NCBI RefSeq assembly: GCF_902497745.1
Contig: NZ_CABVHJ010000001.1
Location: 62,001 to 126,000 of the forward strand
Source: Pseudomonas fluorescens
GTDB lineage: Bacteria; Pseudomonadota; Gammaproteobacteria; Pseudomonadales; Pseudomonadaceae
DNA: 64,000 nt
Reading direction: 5' to 3'
Part shown: positions 35,674-44,913 of the stretch, piece after piece
How positions within the stretch are numbered: position 1 is the first letter of the stretch
Layout: the number at the start of each line of letters is the position of its first letter
Program-made: the position numbers and the translations under genes
Notes under the pieces: generated by a model
Database searches by the model: none
The model's input: only the letters and a program-made list of their open reading frames with translations
What the model was told of the DNA's origin: nothing

Positions 35674-36735
35674 TTACTGGATTTCCTCAGGCTTAACGAT
35701 CACCCAGTTCTTGTCCGCCGTCACCGGCAACCCTTCCTTCGCCTGCGCCGCTGCGTGTTTGGCCATCATGCCGTTCAACTGCGTCATGTACTTGTCCTTG
35801 CGGTTGATCCACAAGTGAATCCCGCCCTTGGCCACGTCAACATCGTGGAACAGCATGTAACCATCGCTGGTCGGGGTATCACCGCCCACCAGTACCGGCT
35901 TTTTCCACTCATCGATGTAAGTGAGGATCGCCGCGTGTTTGCCGGCCATCCAGGTTGCCGGCGTCCACAGATACGGCGTCAGCTCAAGACCCAGGTTGGC
36001 CTTCTCGTCATATTTGCCGGCGGTGATCTGTTTGCGTGCGGTGGTCAGTTCGTTGGTTTCGCGGTTCTTCAGCAGCGTGGTCACGCCAATGACGTTCTGC
36101 GGTTTGACGTTGTAGCCATACTTCGGATCCGCCGCGACCATGCGCACCAGTTCTTCAGAGGCGGCAGTCATCACGTAAACCTCGATGCCGTTCTCCATCA
36201 GCTTGTTGTACAGCTCCTGCTGGCCGGTGAAGATTTTCGGCGGATTGACGTCGAGCTTCTTCACCACATCGCCTTCGTAATAAGTCGCCGGCACCGGTTT
36301 GCCCGAAGCCATCAGCTCATCGACGTAGCCTTTGAGTTCCTTGAGGGTGAAACCGGAGAACACTTGCGCCACCCACGGGTAGCAGACCATGTCGTCGACT
36401 TCGCAGAGGCGATAGTAGTAACTGAACAGGCTTTCCTTGTGGTCGGCGGTGTCCTTGAACGGCATCAGTTTCAGGGAGGGATCGAGTTTGTCGCGGGTGA
36501 TCAGGCCCGTGTTTTCCATGAACGGCAGCAACGACTCTTCGAGGTCGTAGCGGTAACTGGTGTTGTCCATGTCGAACACCGCGTAGTTACCCTTGTTGGC
36601 GTTGGCGGCGATCATCGCGTCCAGCGCCTTGGCCTGATCGGCCGGCCAGTGTTTCAGGTCGGTGGCGAAGGCCTGAGTAGCCAGACCCATGCCCACAGCC
36701 AGTGCGACAGCCAGAAATTTCGGTGCGAACTTCAT
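35674..36735 (-). CDS. pchP: periplasmic phosphorylcholine phosphatase
   Basis: A 353-residue HAD-superfamily phosphatase with a signal peptide (FLAVALAVGMGLATQAFA, cleavage near residue 24). HAD motif I is FDMDNTSYRYDLEE with the nucleophile Asp; motif II lies in VYVMTAASEELVRM, and LVGGDTPTSDGYML carries the late aspartates. This pattern matches PchP of P. aeruginosa, which releases choline and phosphate from phosphorylcholine made by phospholipase C. In that species pchP is induced by choline metabolites through GbdR; the 241-base upstream gap here may hold such control but no site is claimed. Confidence 0.9.
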   Translation of the reverse strand: MKFAPKFLAVALAVGMGLATQAFATDLKHWPADQAKALDAMIAANANKGNYAVFDMDNTSYRYDLEESLLPFMENTGLITRDKLDPSLKLMPFKDTADHKESLFSYYYRLCEVDDMVCYPWVAQVFSGFTLKELKGYVDELMASGKPVPATYYEGDVVKKLDVNPPKIFTGQQELYNKLMENGIEVYVMTAASEELVRMVAADPKYGYNVKPQNVIGVTTLLKNRETNELTTARKQITAGKYDEKANLGLELTPYLWTPATWMAGKHAAILTYIDEWKKPVLVGGDTPTSDGYMLFHDVDVAKGGIHLWINRKDKYMTQLNGMMAKHAAAQAKEGLPVTADKNWVIVKPEEIQ

Positions 36736-36976
36736 ACGCCTCTTCTCCCTGATTCAAAGAGATCGACGCTAACAAATATGTGTGACAGTCCTCGTCTGTC
36801 AGCGACCGCCCGCGTCCCTATTGCGCCAGATGCATTGCCGAGAGCGACACGGGCTTATTCCAAAAACGACGGACGACCTGCGATTTTGGTATTAATTCAT
36901 TGCAAATCAAACTGTTAGGCTTGCCGGTTCGCAGTTGCCCAAGAATGCGACTGGCACAAGTCTTATCGGAGTTTTC

Positions 36977-38368
36977 ATGAATCTGCCGCTGATCCTCAAT
37001 CTGCTGGTGTTCCTCGCCCTGCTCTTCGGTCTGGCGCAAACCCGCCACACTACGTGGAGCCTGGCGAAAAAAGTCCTGCTCGCGCTGGTGCTGGGCGTCG
37101 CGTTCGGCGTGGCCCTGCACACCGTTTACGGTGCCGGCAACCCGGTGCTGAAAGCCTCGATCGGCTGGTTCGATCTGGTCGGTAACGGTTACGTGCAGTT
37201 GCTGCAAATGATCGTTATCCCGCTGGTGTTCGCCTCGATCCTCAGCGCCGTCGCGCGTCTGCATAACGCTTCGTCGTTGGGCAAGATCAGTTTCCTGACC
37301 ATCGGTACGCTGCTGTTTACCACCGCGATTGCGGCGCTGATCGGCATCGGCCTGACCAACCTGTTCGGCCTCACCGCCGAAGGTCTGGTCGCCGGCACTC
37401 AGGAAATGGCCCGTCTGCAAACCATTCAGACTGACTACGCCGGCAAGGTTGCCGACCTGAATGTGCCGCAACTGCTGCTGTCGTTCATCCCGCAGAACCC
37501 GTTCGCCGACCTGGCGCGGGCCAAGCCGACGTCGATCATCAGCGTGGTGATTTTCGCTGCGTTCCTGGGGGTTGCGGCGCTGCAACTGCTCAAGGATGAC
37601 GTCGAGAAAGGTCAGAAAGTGATCAACGCCATCGACACGCTGCAAGCCTGGGTGATGCGTCTGGTGCGTCTGGTGATGAAACTGACGCCGTACGGCGTGC
37701 TGGCGCTGATGACCAAAGTGGTCGCCGGTTCCAACCTGCAAGACATCATCAAACTCGGCAGCTTCGTCGTGGTGTCGTACCTCGGTCTGGGCCTGATGTT
37801 TGTCGTGCACGGTTTGCTGGTGTCGGCGGCCGGGATCAACCCGCTGCGTTTCTTCCGCAAGATCTGGCCGGTGCTGACGTTCGCGTTCACCAGCCGCTCC
37901 AGTGCCGCGAGCATTCCGCTGAGCATTGAAGCGCAGACCCGGCGTCTGGGGATTCCGCAGTCGGTGGCGAGTTTTGCTGCATCGTTCGGTGCGACGATTG
38001 GCCAGAACGGTTGCGCCGGTCTGTACCCGGCGATGCTGGCGGTGATGGTTGCGCCGACCGTGGGCATCAACCCACTGGATCCACTGTGGATCGCGACGCT
38101 GGTGGCGATTGTGACGCTGAGTTCGGCCGGTGTGGCTGGTGTCGGTGGCGGCGCGACGTTCGCGGCGCTGATCGTGCTGCCGGCGATGGGCTTGCCGGTG
38201 TCACTGGTGGCGTTGTTGATTTCGGTTGAGCCGCTGATTGATATGGGGCGGACGGCGTTGAACGTGAGTGGTTCGATCACGGCTGGCGCGATTACCAGTC
38301 AGGTGATGCAGCAGACAGATAAAGCGTTGCTGGATGCGGATGAGCATGCGGAGCTGGCTCAAGCGTGA
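36977..38368 (+). CDS. tcyP: L-cystine/cation symporter, TcyP (YdjN) type
   Basis: A 463-residue secondary transporter of the dicarboxylate/amino-acid:cation symporter family (glutamate-transporter fold) with about eight membrane helices plus re-entrant loops. The family hairpin sequences appear as [15 protein letters not shown] (serine-rich HP1) and [18 protein letters not shown] (with the NG motif). The length of 463 equals the E. coli cystine importer, which supports the specific name over the generic family. The start at 36977 has a CGGAG site. It is divergent from pchP. Confidence 0.85.
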   Translation: MNLPLILNLLVFLALLFGLAQTRHTTWSLAKKVLLALVLGVAFGVALHTVYGAGNPVLKASIGWFDLVGNGYVQLLQMIVIPLVFASILSAVARLHNASSLGKISFLTIGTLLFTTAIAALIGIGLTNLFGLTAEGLVAGTQEMARLQTIQTDYAGKVADLNVPQLLLSFIPQNPFADLARAKPTSIISVVIFAAFLGVAALQLLKDDVEKGQKVINAIDTLQAWVMRLVRLVMKLTPYGVLALMTKVVAGSNLQDIIKLGSFVVVSYLGLGLMFVVHGLLVSAAGINPLRFFRKIWPVLTFAFTSRSSAASIPLSIEAQTRRLGIPQSVASFAASFGATIGQNGCAGLYPAMLAVMVAPTVGINPLDPLWIATLVAIVTLSSAGVAGVGGGATFAALIVLPAMGLPVSLVALLISVEPLIDMGRTALNVSGSITAGAITSQVMQQTDKALLDADEHAELAQA

Positions 38369-38382
38369 TGTAAAGCAAGATC

Positions 38383-38458
38383 AAAAGATCGCAGCCTTCG
38401 GCAGCTCCTACAGGGAACGCGGATACCGTGTAGGAGCTGCCGCAGGCTGCGATCTTTT
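38383..38458. repeat. REP pair, GTAGGAGCTGCC family
   Basis: A second REP family: AGATCGCAGCCTTCGGCAGC and its inverted partner GTAGGAGCTGCCGCAGGCTG, about 17 bases apart. The right end runs to the folA stop codon, whose TAA lies within the repeat tail. Confidence 0.92.
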
Positions 38459-38969
38459 AAGCTTTTTCCCAAACTTCGAAGTTGTACGCCGGCTTATCTT
38501 CAACCGCCGGGTTTTCAACGTTCGACACCAGCTTCCACTGGTTCAAATCAAACTCCGGAAACCACGCATCCCCTTCCGGGCTCAACGCCACGCGGGTCAG
38601 ATACAGACGATCCGCCTGCGCCAGCCCTTGCGCATATAACTGCGCACCACCAATCAGCATCAGCTCATCGACGCCCTGCGCTTTCGCCCACTCTTCGGCG
38701 CGAACCACGGCAGCTTCCAGCGACGGATAAACCTCGGCACCTTCAAGCACCAGACCAGCCTGACGGCTGACCACGATGTTCAGGCGCCCCGGCAATGGCC
38801 GACCGAGCGAATCCCAGGTCTTGCGACCCATGATGATCGGCTTGCCCAAGGTCGTCGCCTTGAAGTATTTGAAGTCCCCCGGCAGGTGCCAGGGCATGCT
38901 GTTGTCGACGCCGATCACGCGGTTTTCACCGAGGGCTGCGATCAGGCTGAGGGGGAGTGATTTAGTCAT
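38457..38969 (-). CDS. folA: dihydrofolate reductase FolA
   Basis: A 170-residue NADPH-dependent reductase making tetrahydrofolate; the trimethoprim target. Visible motifs are SLIAALGENRVIGVDNSMPWHLPGDFKYFK (as two blocks), PIIMGRKTWDSLG and LMLIGGAQLYAQGL-like nucleotide-binding segment. The ATG at 38969 gives usual family length. It is 3'-adjacent to a REP element that supplies its stop codon context. thyA, which depends on the folate cycle, lies about 13 kb away. Confidence 0.96.
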   Translation of the reverse strand: MTKSLPLSLIAALGENRVIGVDNSMPWHLPGDFKYFKATTLGKPIIMGRKTWDSLGRPLPGRLNIVVSRQAGLVLEGAEVYPSLEAAVVRAEEWAKAQGVDELMLIGGAQLYAQGLAQADRLYLTRVALSPEGDAWFPEFDLNQWKLVSNVENPAVEDKPAYNFEVWEKA

Positions 38970-39054
38970 GCCGGCGAGGATACCAGAGCCGCGCTTACCC
39001 CGATAAGCGCCACAGCGGTTATGCTCAGCGCTCAATTAAGCGACGGGACGCTGC

Positions 39055-40428
39055 GTGACTGAACTGACTCCACTGCAAAACCTCTGGCTCACCGAGACCG
39101 TGCGCCTGCGCGAAGAACACGCGGGCCCATTGGATGATCTGGAAGCCAATCGTCTGGCGCGCACCGCCGGCGGTGATCTGCCGAGCCGCATTCAACGCCG
39201 GGCGTTGTGGCTGGCCGAGCGTGACGGGCTGACTGCCGCTCTCAAACACTGGTTGCAAGGCGCGCGTCTGGCGCTGGTGCTGCTGATGATTTTCGCGGTA
39301 TTGAGCGGCGCCGGTCTGGCCTTCGCCGCACTCGGCCAAACGCCGGTCAATGTGTTTTGGGCCTTGGGCAGTCTGCTCGGGCTGAATCTGATTCTGCTGC
39401 TGAGCTGGTTGCTGGGCTTGATCTTTGCCGGCGAACACGGCGCCATGCTCGGACGATTGTGGTTATGGCTCAGCGAAAAAATGGCCCGCGATGCCAAAGC
39501 CGCGCAACTGGCACCGGCCCTGCTGTTGATGCTGCAACGCAAGAAACTCAATCGCTGGGCACTCGGTACGCTGGTCAACGGTTTGTGGTTGCTGGCAATG
39601 CTCAGCGCGCTGATTCTGTTGCTGACGCTCATGGCGACCCGGCGCTACGGCTTCGTCTGGGAAACCACGATTCTCAGCGCCGACACGTTTATTCACGTCA
39701 CCCATGCGCTCGGTTACTTGCCGTCGCTGCTTGGTTTCAATGTGCCAACGGTGGAGATGATCCGTGCCAGCGGCGACGGCGCGCTCGATATCGAAAGCGC
39801 TCGTCAGGCCTGGGCGACCTGGCTGGTTGGGGTGTTGGTGGTGTACGGCGTGCTGCCGCGACTGCTGCTCGCACTGTTGTGTTTCTGGCGCTGGAACAGC
39901 GGCAAAGCCGCGCTGCGTCTGGACTTGAATCTGCCCGGCTACGCGCAGTTGCGCGAACGTCTGATGCCGACCAGCGAACGCCTCGGCGTCAACGATCCTG
40001 AGCCTGCGCAATTGCACCGTGTCGAAAGCGGCGTTGGCGAACTGGTCAGCGAAGGCGCGTTGCTGGTCGCGATTGAACTCGATGAGCAGCGTCCATGGCC
40101 GCCCGCGCTGCCGAAAAGCGTCAGCAACGCCGGCATCCTCGACAGCCGCGAATCGCGGCACAAACTCCTCGAACAGTTGAGCCGCTTTCCGCCGGCGCGT
40201 CTGGCGATTGCCTGCGACCCACGGCGTTCGCCGGATCGCGGCAGCCTCGCCTTGATCGCCGAGCTGGCGCGCAACGCCGGAGAAACCCGCGTCTGGCTGC
40301 TGCAAGCGCCGCCCGGCGAAGCGCTGGACGCCGAACGCCTCGGCGACTGGCACATAGCGCTGCAACAACTGGAGTTGCCGTTCGCCGATTGCGCGCCGTT
40401 GAACTGGCTGGAGACTGGCCATGACTGA
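39055..40428 (+). CDS. DUF2868 membrane protein
   Basis: A 457-residue protein of the DUF2868 family. Four hydrophobic segments are apparent, near residues 76-98, 101-125, 180-203 and 258-280, followed by a soluble C-terminal half of about 165 residues with a DxxRSPDRG-type motif (ACDPRRSPDRGSLALIAEL). It starts with GTG. It overlaps the DUF3482 GTPase gene by eight bases, a pairing conserved in Pseudomonas and other proteobacteria, so the two probably form a membrane-associated pair. Function unknown. Confidence 0.85.
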   Translation: MTELTPLQNLWLTETVRLREEHAGPLDDLEANRLARTAGGDLPSRIQRRALWLAERDGLTAALKHWLQGARLALVLLMIFAVLSGAGLAFAALGQTPVNVFWALGSLLGLNLILLLSWLLGLIFAGEHGAMLGRLWLWLSEKMARDAKAAQLAPALLLMLQRKKLNRWALGTLVNGLWLLAMLSALILLLTLMATRRYGFVWETTILSADTFIHVTHALGYLPSLLGFNVPTVEMIRASGDGALDIESARQAWATWLVGVLVVYGVLPRLLLALLCFWRWNSGKAALRLDLNLPGYAQLRERLMPTSERLGVNDPEPAQLHRVESGVGELVSEGALLVAIELDEQRPWPPALPKSVSNAGILDSRESRHKLLEQLSRFPPARLAIACDPRRSPDRGSLALIAELARNAGETRVWLLQAPPGEALDAERLGDWHIALQQLELPFADCAPLNWLETGHD

Positions 40429-41806
40429 TGCCTGGAAAGCGCCGCTGAAACTTGCAGTGGTCGGCCACACCAACGTTGGCAAGACCTCGCTGCTGCGCAC
40501 GCTGACCCGCGATGTCGGCTTCGGCGAAGTCTCCCATCGCCCGAGCACTACGCGGCATGTCGAAGGCGCACGCTTATCGGTGGACGGCGAGCCGTTGCTC
40601 GACCTCTACGATACGCCGGGGCTGGAAGACGCCATCGCCCTGCTCGACTTTCTCGAACGCCTGGAACGCCCCGGCGAACGCCTCGATGGCCCGGCGCGAC
40701 TGGCACGGTTTCTGGATGGTAGCGAAGCGCGACAGCGTTTCGAGCAGGAGGCGAAAGTGCTGCGGCAACTGCTCGCCTCGGATGCCGGTTTGTATGTGAT
40801 CGATGCGCGCGAGCCGGTGCTGGCCAAGTACCGCGACGAACTGGAAGTGCTCGCCAGTTGTGGAAAACCGCTGCTGCCGGTGCTGAATTTCGTCAGCAGC
40901 GCCAACCATCGCGAGCCGGATTGGCGCGAGGCGTTGGCGCGGCTCGGGCTGCATGCGCTGGTGCGTTTCGACAGTGTGGCGCCGCCTGAAGATGGCGAGC
41001 GGCGGCTGTATGAAAGTCTGGCGTTGCTGCTGGAAAATGCCCGTCCGCAATTGGAGCGGTTGATTGCCGATCAACAGGCTCAACGCCTCGCGCGTCAGCA
41101 AAGTGCGGCGCGTTTGATCGCTGAATTGTTGATCGACTGTGCGGCTTGTCGGCGCAGTGTGGTCAGCGAGGCGGCGCAGGAACAGCAAGCCATCAGCGAA
41201 CTGCGCAAAGCCGTGCGCCAGCGCGAGCAGAAGTGTGTTGAGGCGTTGCTCAAGCTCTACGCGTTCCGGCCACAGGATGCGGCGGCGAGTGATTTGCCGT
41301 TGCTCGATGGGCGTTGGGGCGATGACTTGTTCAACCCGGAAACCTTGAAGCAACTCGGCGTACGCGTGGGCGGCGGCATTGCTGCCGGGGCAGCGGCCGG
41401 GGCTGGTGTGGATTTGCTGGTTGGCGGGATTACCCTCGGCGCGGCGGCGCTGGCAGGCGCGATTGCTGGCGGCGCGCTGCAGACGGCGCGCAGTTATGGC
41501 AGCCGGTTGCTCGGCAAGATCAAAGGGCAGCGTGAGCTGACGGTGGATGACGGGGTGTTGCGGCTGTTGGCGTTGCGCCAGCGGCAACTGGTGTTGGCGC
41601 TGGACCAGCGTGGGCATGCGGCGATGGACGCCGTTCAGGTGGCGACGCCACAGGACAAGACCTGGCGAGAGGGCAAGTTGCCGGAAGCACTGAACAAGGC
41701 GCGGGCGCATCCGCAGTGGTCGTCGCTGAATCCGCAGGCGAAGTTGAATCAGGGGGAAAGGCAGGAGCAGATTGAGGCGTTGGTAGGGAAGGTGCTTGAG
41801 GTGTAG
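40421..41806 (+). CDS. DUF3482 GTPase
   Basis: A 461-residue protein with an N-terminal Era-like GTP-binding domain: P-loop VGHTNVGKTSLLRTL, switch region with STTRHVEG, and G3 motif LYDTPGLED. A VLNFVSSAN segment occupies the G4 position but does not give the usual NKxD. The C-terminal half (DUF3482) includes a glycine-alanine-rich stretch (GGGIAAGAAAGAGVDLL) that may insert into or contact the membrane, as in several dynamin-like and mitochondrial-type GTPases. It probably acts with the DUF2868 protein upstream. Unknown process. Confidence 0.88.
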   Translation: MTDAWKAPLKLAVVGHTNVGKTSLLRTLTRDVGFGEVSHRPSTTRHVEGARLSVDGEPLLDLYDTPGLEDAIALLDFLERLERPGERLDGPARLARFLDGSEARQRFEQEAKVLRQLLASDAGLYVIDAREPVLAKYRDELEVLASCGKPLLPVLNFVSSANHREPDWREALARLGLHALVRFDSVAPPEDGERRLYESLALLLENARPQLERLIADQQAQRLARQQSAARLIAELLIDCAACRRSVVSEAAQEQQAISELRKAVRQREQKCVEALLKLYAFRPQDAAASDLPLLDGRWGDDLFNPETLKQLGVRVGGGIAAGAAAGAGVDLLVGGITLGAAALAGAIAGGALQTARSYGSRLLGKIKGQRELTVDDGVLRLLALRQRQLVLALDQRGHAAMDAVQVATPQDKTWREGKLPEALNKARAHPQWSSLNPQAKLNQGERQEQIEALVGKVLEV

Positions 41807-41812
41807 ACGCCG

Positions 41813-41972
41813 ACCCTCACCCCAGCCCTCTCCCCCAAGGGGTAAAGGGGGAAAAGGAGCAGATCTCCTGGCTTTTCAAACCTGAGTTCGGCTGGATATT
41901 TCAGGTCGATGTATCACCTGAGAGCAACTCCGTAGGCTCCCTCTCCCTCCGGGAGAGGGCTGGGGTGAGGGT
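41813..41972. repeat. long inverted-repeat element, CCCTCACCCC family
   Basis: 160 bases flanked by ACCCTCACCCCAGCCCTCTC and its inverted copy at 41951-41972. It lies between the convergent DUF3482 and HD-oxygenase genes and starts six bases after the GTPase stop. Its interior contains a 16-mer (41899-41914, TTTCAGGTCGATGTAT) also present, reversed, in the element at 55380. No reading frame is present. Confidence 0.88.
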
Positions 41973-41977
41973 TGCAA

Positions 41978-42538
41978 TCACCCGGCCGACAACAAAACCT
42001 CAGCCTTACGCTTCAGCACCGCCAAATCAATCACCGGCACCGCCCTCTCCTTGGCCAACTCATCCCACTGCCGCATCCGCAGGCTGACCGCACACAACGG
42101 ATCCCGCTCAAACACCTCTGCTTCTGCCTCGGTCATCACCCCGCCCTGATACTCCAGCGTCCGCCGACTCGCCTCACTCAGCCGATCAAAATACCCCGGC
42201 TCACGCAACGTCAGATACCGCTTGGCCTGCACGTGATATTCCACCAGCCGTGCCAAGCGCTCGCTGAAACCGGCCTCACGCAAATAATCCGCGCCCAAGC
42301 GCTCATGACTGACCACGCCAAAGCCGCCCATGTTCTCCGCGCCCTCGGCACACAGATGGCCAATGTCATGAAAGAACGCTGCCAACACCACCTCGTCATC
42401 AAAGCCCTCGGCCATCGCCAGTTCGGCAGCCTGGGACATGTGTTCGATCTGCGACACCGGCTCGCCAATGTAATCGCTGGTGCCGAAGCGCTCATACAAC
42501 CCGAATACTCGAGTAACGACTTGCTCGTGAGCGGCCAT
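41978..42538 (-). CDS. HD-domain diiron phosphonate oxygenase, PhnZ/TmpB type
   Basis: A 186-residue HD-fold protein. The pattern matches PhnZ and TmpB, which cleave the C-P bond of 1-hydroxylated aminophosphonates with O2 on a mixed-valent diiron site: Tyr23 and Glu26 (YIGE), His33 (IEH), His57-Asp58 (FFHDIGH), His61, His78 (SHE), His102 (EYHVQAKRYL) and Asp159 (RQWDELAK). The ATG at 42538 shares one base with the stop of the FAD gene upstream; a TTG one codon earlier is less likely. The hydroxylase that would make its substrate is not in the window. Confidence 0.85.
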   Translation of the reverse strand: MAAHEQVVTRVFGLYERFGTSDYIGEPVSQIEHMSQAAELAMAEGFDDEVVLAAFFHDIGHLCAEGAENMGGFGVVSHERLGADYLREAGFSERLARLVEYHVQAKRYLTLREPGYFDRLSEASRRTLEYQGGVMTEAEAEVFERDPLCAVSLRMRQWDELAKERAVPVIDLAVLKRKAEVLLSAG

Positions 42539-43671
42539 CAAATTTCCTCCAGCAACTGCGCAATGTTGCGCTCGGCCATCGCCGGGCCGACGCTCATGCC
42601 GACGCCGGTGTGCATCAGCGCCACACTCAACCCCGCTGCCGGGCGCAGCAACGAAAACGGCCCTGGCCCCCGAGAACCATAGACCCCCTGCCAGCGCTCG
42701 ACCACTTGCACCTTGCAGCCCAGAGTCTGCTCGGCCAGCTCGATCATCCAGTTATCCACTTGCTCGGCGTTGAACGGTGAAGCGTCGCTGCCGTAATGGT
42801 GCGAGTCACCGATGATCAGCTCGCCGTACGGTGTCGGGCTGATCAGCAGGTGAATGCCGTTGTCGTGCAGGTGCGGTTGCTCACGCAGGATCTGCGCCTG
42901 CACCGCCGCTGCTTCCGGCAGATCGGCGAAGGCGCCGTAGTGCACGCAGCTCAGGCCGGTGAGCAAGGCGTGTTGCAGATTCAGCTCGGTCGCAGGTTTG
43001 CCGCGGAGCATTTGCAGGCGGCAGATTTGCGGATCGAGCGCAGCGATCGGCTCGGCGAGCAAGGTCTGATAATCGTGCCCGGAGCAGACGATGATCTGCT
43101 TCGCGGTAAAGCTGCCGGCGGTGCTGTGCAGGTGCCCCGGCTCGACGTCGCGTACCAGTGTGGAGAAGTGGAACTCGACGCCGAGGTCGCGGCGCAAGTA
43201 ATCGATCAGCGCCGGGATTGCTTCACGCGAATACAGTTGTTGATCGTCCATGCCGTGCAACGCGGCGCGGTGGTGGCTGAACCGGCCGTGATACAGATCG
43301 CGCAAAGCAGCGCCGCGCAGCAATTGGATGTTGTAACCGTGCTCCACGGCGCGACCGTTACAGAAGGCTTCGAGCAGGTGTTCTTCGGCTTCGGTGCGGG
43401 CAAACAAGTAGGAGCCGTTGCGTTTGATTTGCAGCCCGGCGAGTTGCGCCCAGTCGCCCCATATTTCGCGGCTGGCCTTGGCCAGTTCGAGCATCGGGCC
43501 GGGTGGCTGGCCAGTGACCAGCGCCTGGCCGAAGTTGCGCACCGAGGCGCCCAGCGGCGTGGCGGTGCGTTCGAAAACGGCGACCTTGAGGCCGCGTTTG
43601 GCGGCGGCGTAGGCGTGCGATAGGCCCAGAATGCCGGCGCCGACGATGAGCAGGTCTTGGTGTTGTGTCAT
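42538..43671 (-). CDS. FAD-dependent amine oxidase of phosphonate clusters (TIGR03364 type)
   Basis: A 377-residue DAO-family flavoprotein. The FAD fold is DLLIVGAGILGLSHAYAAAKRG at the N-terminus, and VYGSRGPGPFSLLRPAAG near the C-terminus matches the glycine-oxidase-like flavin site. The family regularly accompanies aminophosphonate genes and some members oxidise N-methylated 2-aminoethylphosphonate or related compounds. It is co-directional and overlapping with the HD oxygenase, so both likely act on one substrate. Confidence 0.82.
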   Translation of the reverse strand: MTQHQDLLIVGAGILGLSHAYAAAKRGLKVAVFERTATPLGASVRNFGQALVTGQPPGPMLELAKASREIWGDWAQLAGLQIKRNGSYLFARTEAEEHLLEAFCNGRAVEHGYNIQLLRGAALRDLYHGRFSHHRAALHGMDDQQLYSREAIPALIDYLRRDLGVEFHFSTLVRDVEPGHLHSTAGSFTAKQIIVCSGHDYQTLLAEPIAALDPQICRLQMLRGKPATELNLQHALLTGLSCVHYGAFADLPEAAAVQAQILREQPHLHDNGIHLLISPTPYGELIIGDSHHYGSDASPFNAEQVDNWMIELAEQTLGCKVQVVERWQGVYGSRGPGPFSLLRPAAGLSVALMHTGVGMSVGPAMAERNIAQLLEEI

Positions 43672-43700
43672 CTGGATGATTTCCTGAATGAAAGACCGCT

Positions 43701-43838
43701 ATCGCGAGCAGGCTCGCTCCCACAGGGGATTTTTAGTGCCCACAGAATTTGCGTTCACTGGAGATCCAATGTGTCAGCCCCCTCAGAGAATTGTGTTGTG
43801 AACACGGTCCAATGTGGGAGCGAGCCTGCTCGCGAAGG
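43701..43838. repeat. wide REP pair, CCTG subtype, within phosphonate cluster
   Basis: Inverted arms at 43701-43726 and 43812-43837 with about 85 bases between them, a wider gap than in the other pairs. It separates the transporter genes from the two enzyme genes on the same strand. Confidence 0.9.
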
Positions 43839-43861
43839 GGCCCTTTCAGTCGATAAAGATC

Positions 43862-44887
43862 TTACTTGGCCGCCACTTTCTCGGACTTGCCGTCATAGCG
43901 CTTGCGCCACTCGGTCAGGATCTCGTCACGATTCTTCGAGGCCCAGGCAAAGTCGTTCTTGATCAGACGCTGCTCATAATCCGCCGGCAATTCGGTCTGC
44001 GGCTTGGCAATCCCCGGCTGCGCAAGAACAGCAAAGTTCTCCTTGTACAGATGCATCGCCTCGGCACTCGCCGAGAAGTCAGCCAGTTTCTTCGCCGCCT
44101 CTTCATGCGGCGTGCCCTTGATCACCGCAGTCGCTTCGATTTCCCAGCCCAGACCTTCCTTCGGCAGGATGATGTCCAGCGGCGCACCCTGACGCTTCAG
44201 CTGTACCGCTGGATATTCAAAGGAAATCCCGATCGGGAACTCGCCCGCCGCTGCTAACTTGCAAGGCTTGGAACCGGAGTGAACGTACTGGCCGATGTTC
44301 TGGTGCAGACCGTCCATGTAGGCCCAGCCCTGTTTCTCGCCAAAGGTTTGCAGCCAGGCGCTGACGTCGAGGAAACCGGTGCCGGACGAGGCCGGGTTAG
44401 GCATGACGATCTTGCCTTTGTACTCAGGCTTGGTCAGATCCTGCCAGCTCACTGGTTTGGTCAGACCCTGCTTCTCAGCCTCAACGGTGTTGAAGCAAAT
44501 CGTCGCGGCCCACACATCCATACCGACCCACGCGGGCGGGTTGGCGGCGTCGCGGTAGTTCGCGCCGATCTTGCCGAGATCCTTCGGCGCGTAGCTTTGC
44601 AGCATGCCTTGCTGATCAAGAATCGCCAGGCTCGAAGCGGCCAGGCCCCACACCGCGTCAGCCTGCGGACGGGCCTTTTCGGCGAGCAGTTTGGCGGTGA
44701 TGATCCCGGTGGAATCGCGCACCCATTTGATTTCGACGTCCGGGTTGGCCTTTTCGAACGCTTCTTTATAGGACTTCAGTTGCTCGGCCTCGAGGGCGGT
44801 GTACACCGTCAACTCGGTTTTTGCCGCAAAGGCATTCAGGCTGAAAGTAGCGAGCACAGCAGCGGCCAGGGCCATAGGCTTGAACAT
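43862..44887 (-). CDS. ABC transporter substrate-binding protein, 2-aminoethylphosphonate type (PhnS2-like)
   Basis: A 341-residue periplasmic binding protein with a signal peptide (ALAAAVLATFSLNAFAA, cleavage near residue 22). The mature start TELTVYTALEAEQLKSYKEAF and the PNPASSGTGFLDVSAWLQTFGE block fit the aminophosphonate/iron-type cluster. The related Fe3+-binding proteins use paired tyrosines that are not obvious here. Ligand assignment depends on the linked HD oxygenase and FAD genes. The start at 44887 is chosen because the signal peptide begins there. Confidence 0.8.
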   Translation of the reverse strand: MFKPMALAAAVLATFSLNAFAAKTELTVYTALEAEQLKSYKEAFEKANPDVEIKWVRDSTGIITAKLLAEKARPQADAVWGLAASSLAILDQQGMLQSYAPKDLGKIGANYRDAANPPAWVGMDVWAATICFNTVEAEKQGLTKPVSWQDLTKPEYKGKIVMPNPASSGTGFLDVSAWLQTFGEKQGWAYMDGLHQNIGQYVHSGSKPCKLAAAGEFPIGISFEYPAVQLKRQGAPLDIILPKEGLGWEIEATAVIKGTPHEEAAKKLADFSASAEAMHLYKENFAVLAQPGIAKPQTELPADYEQRLIKNDFAWASKNRDEILTEWRKRYDGKSEKVAAK

Positions 44888-44913
44888 GATCGTTTTCCTG
44901 TAAGTGAGTTGAA

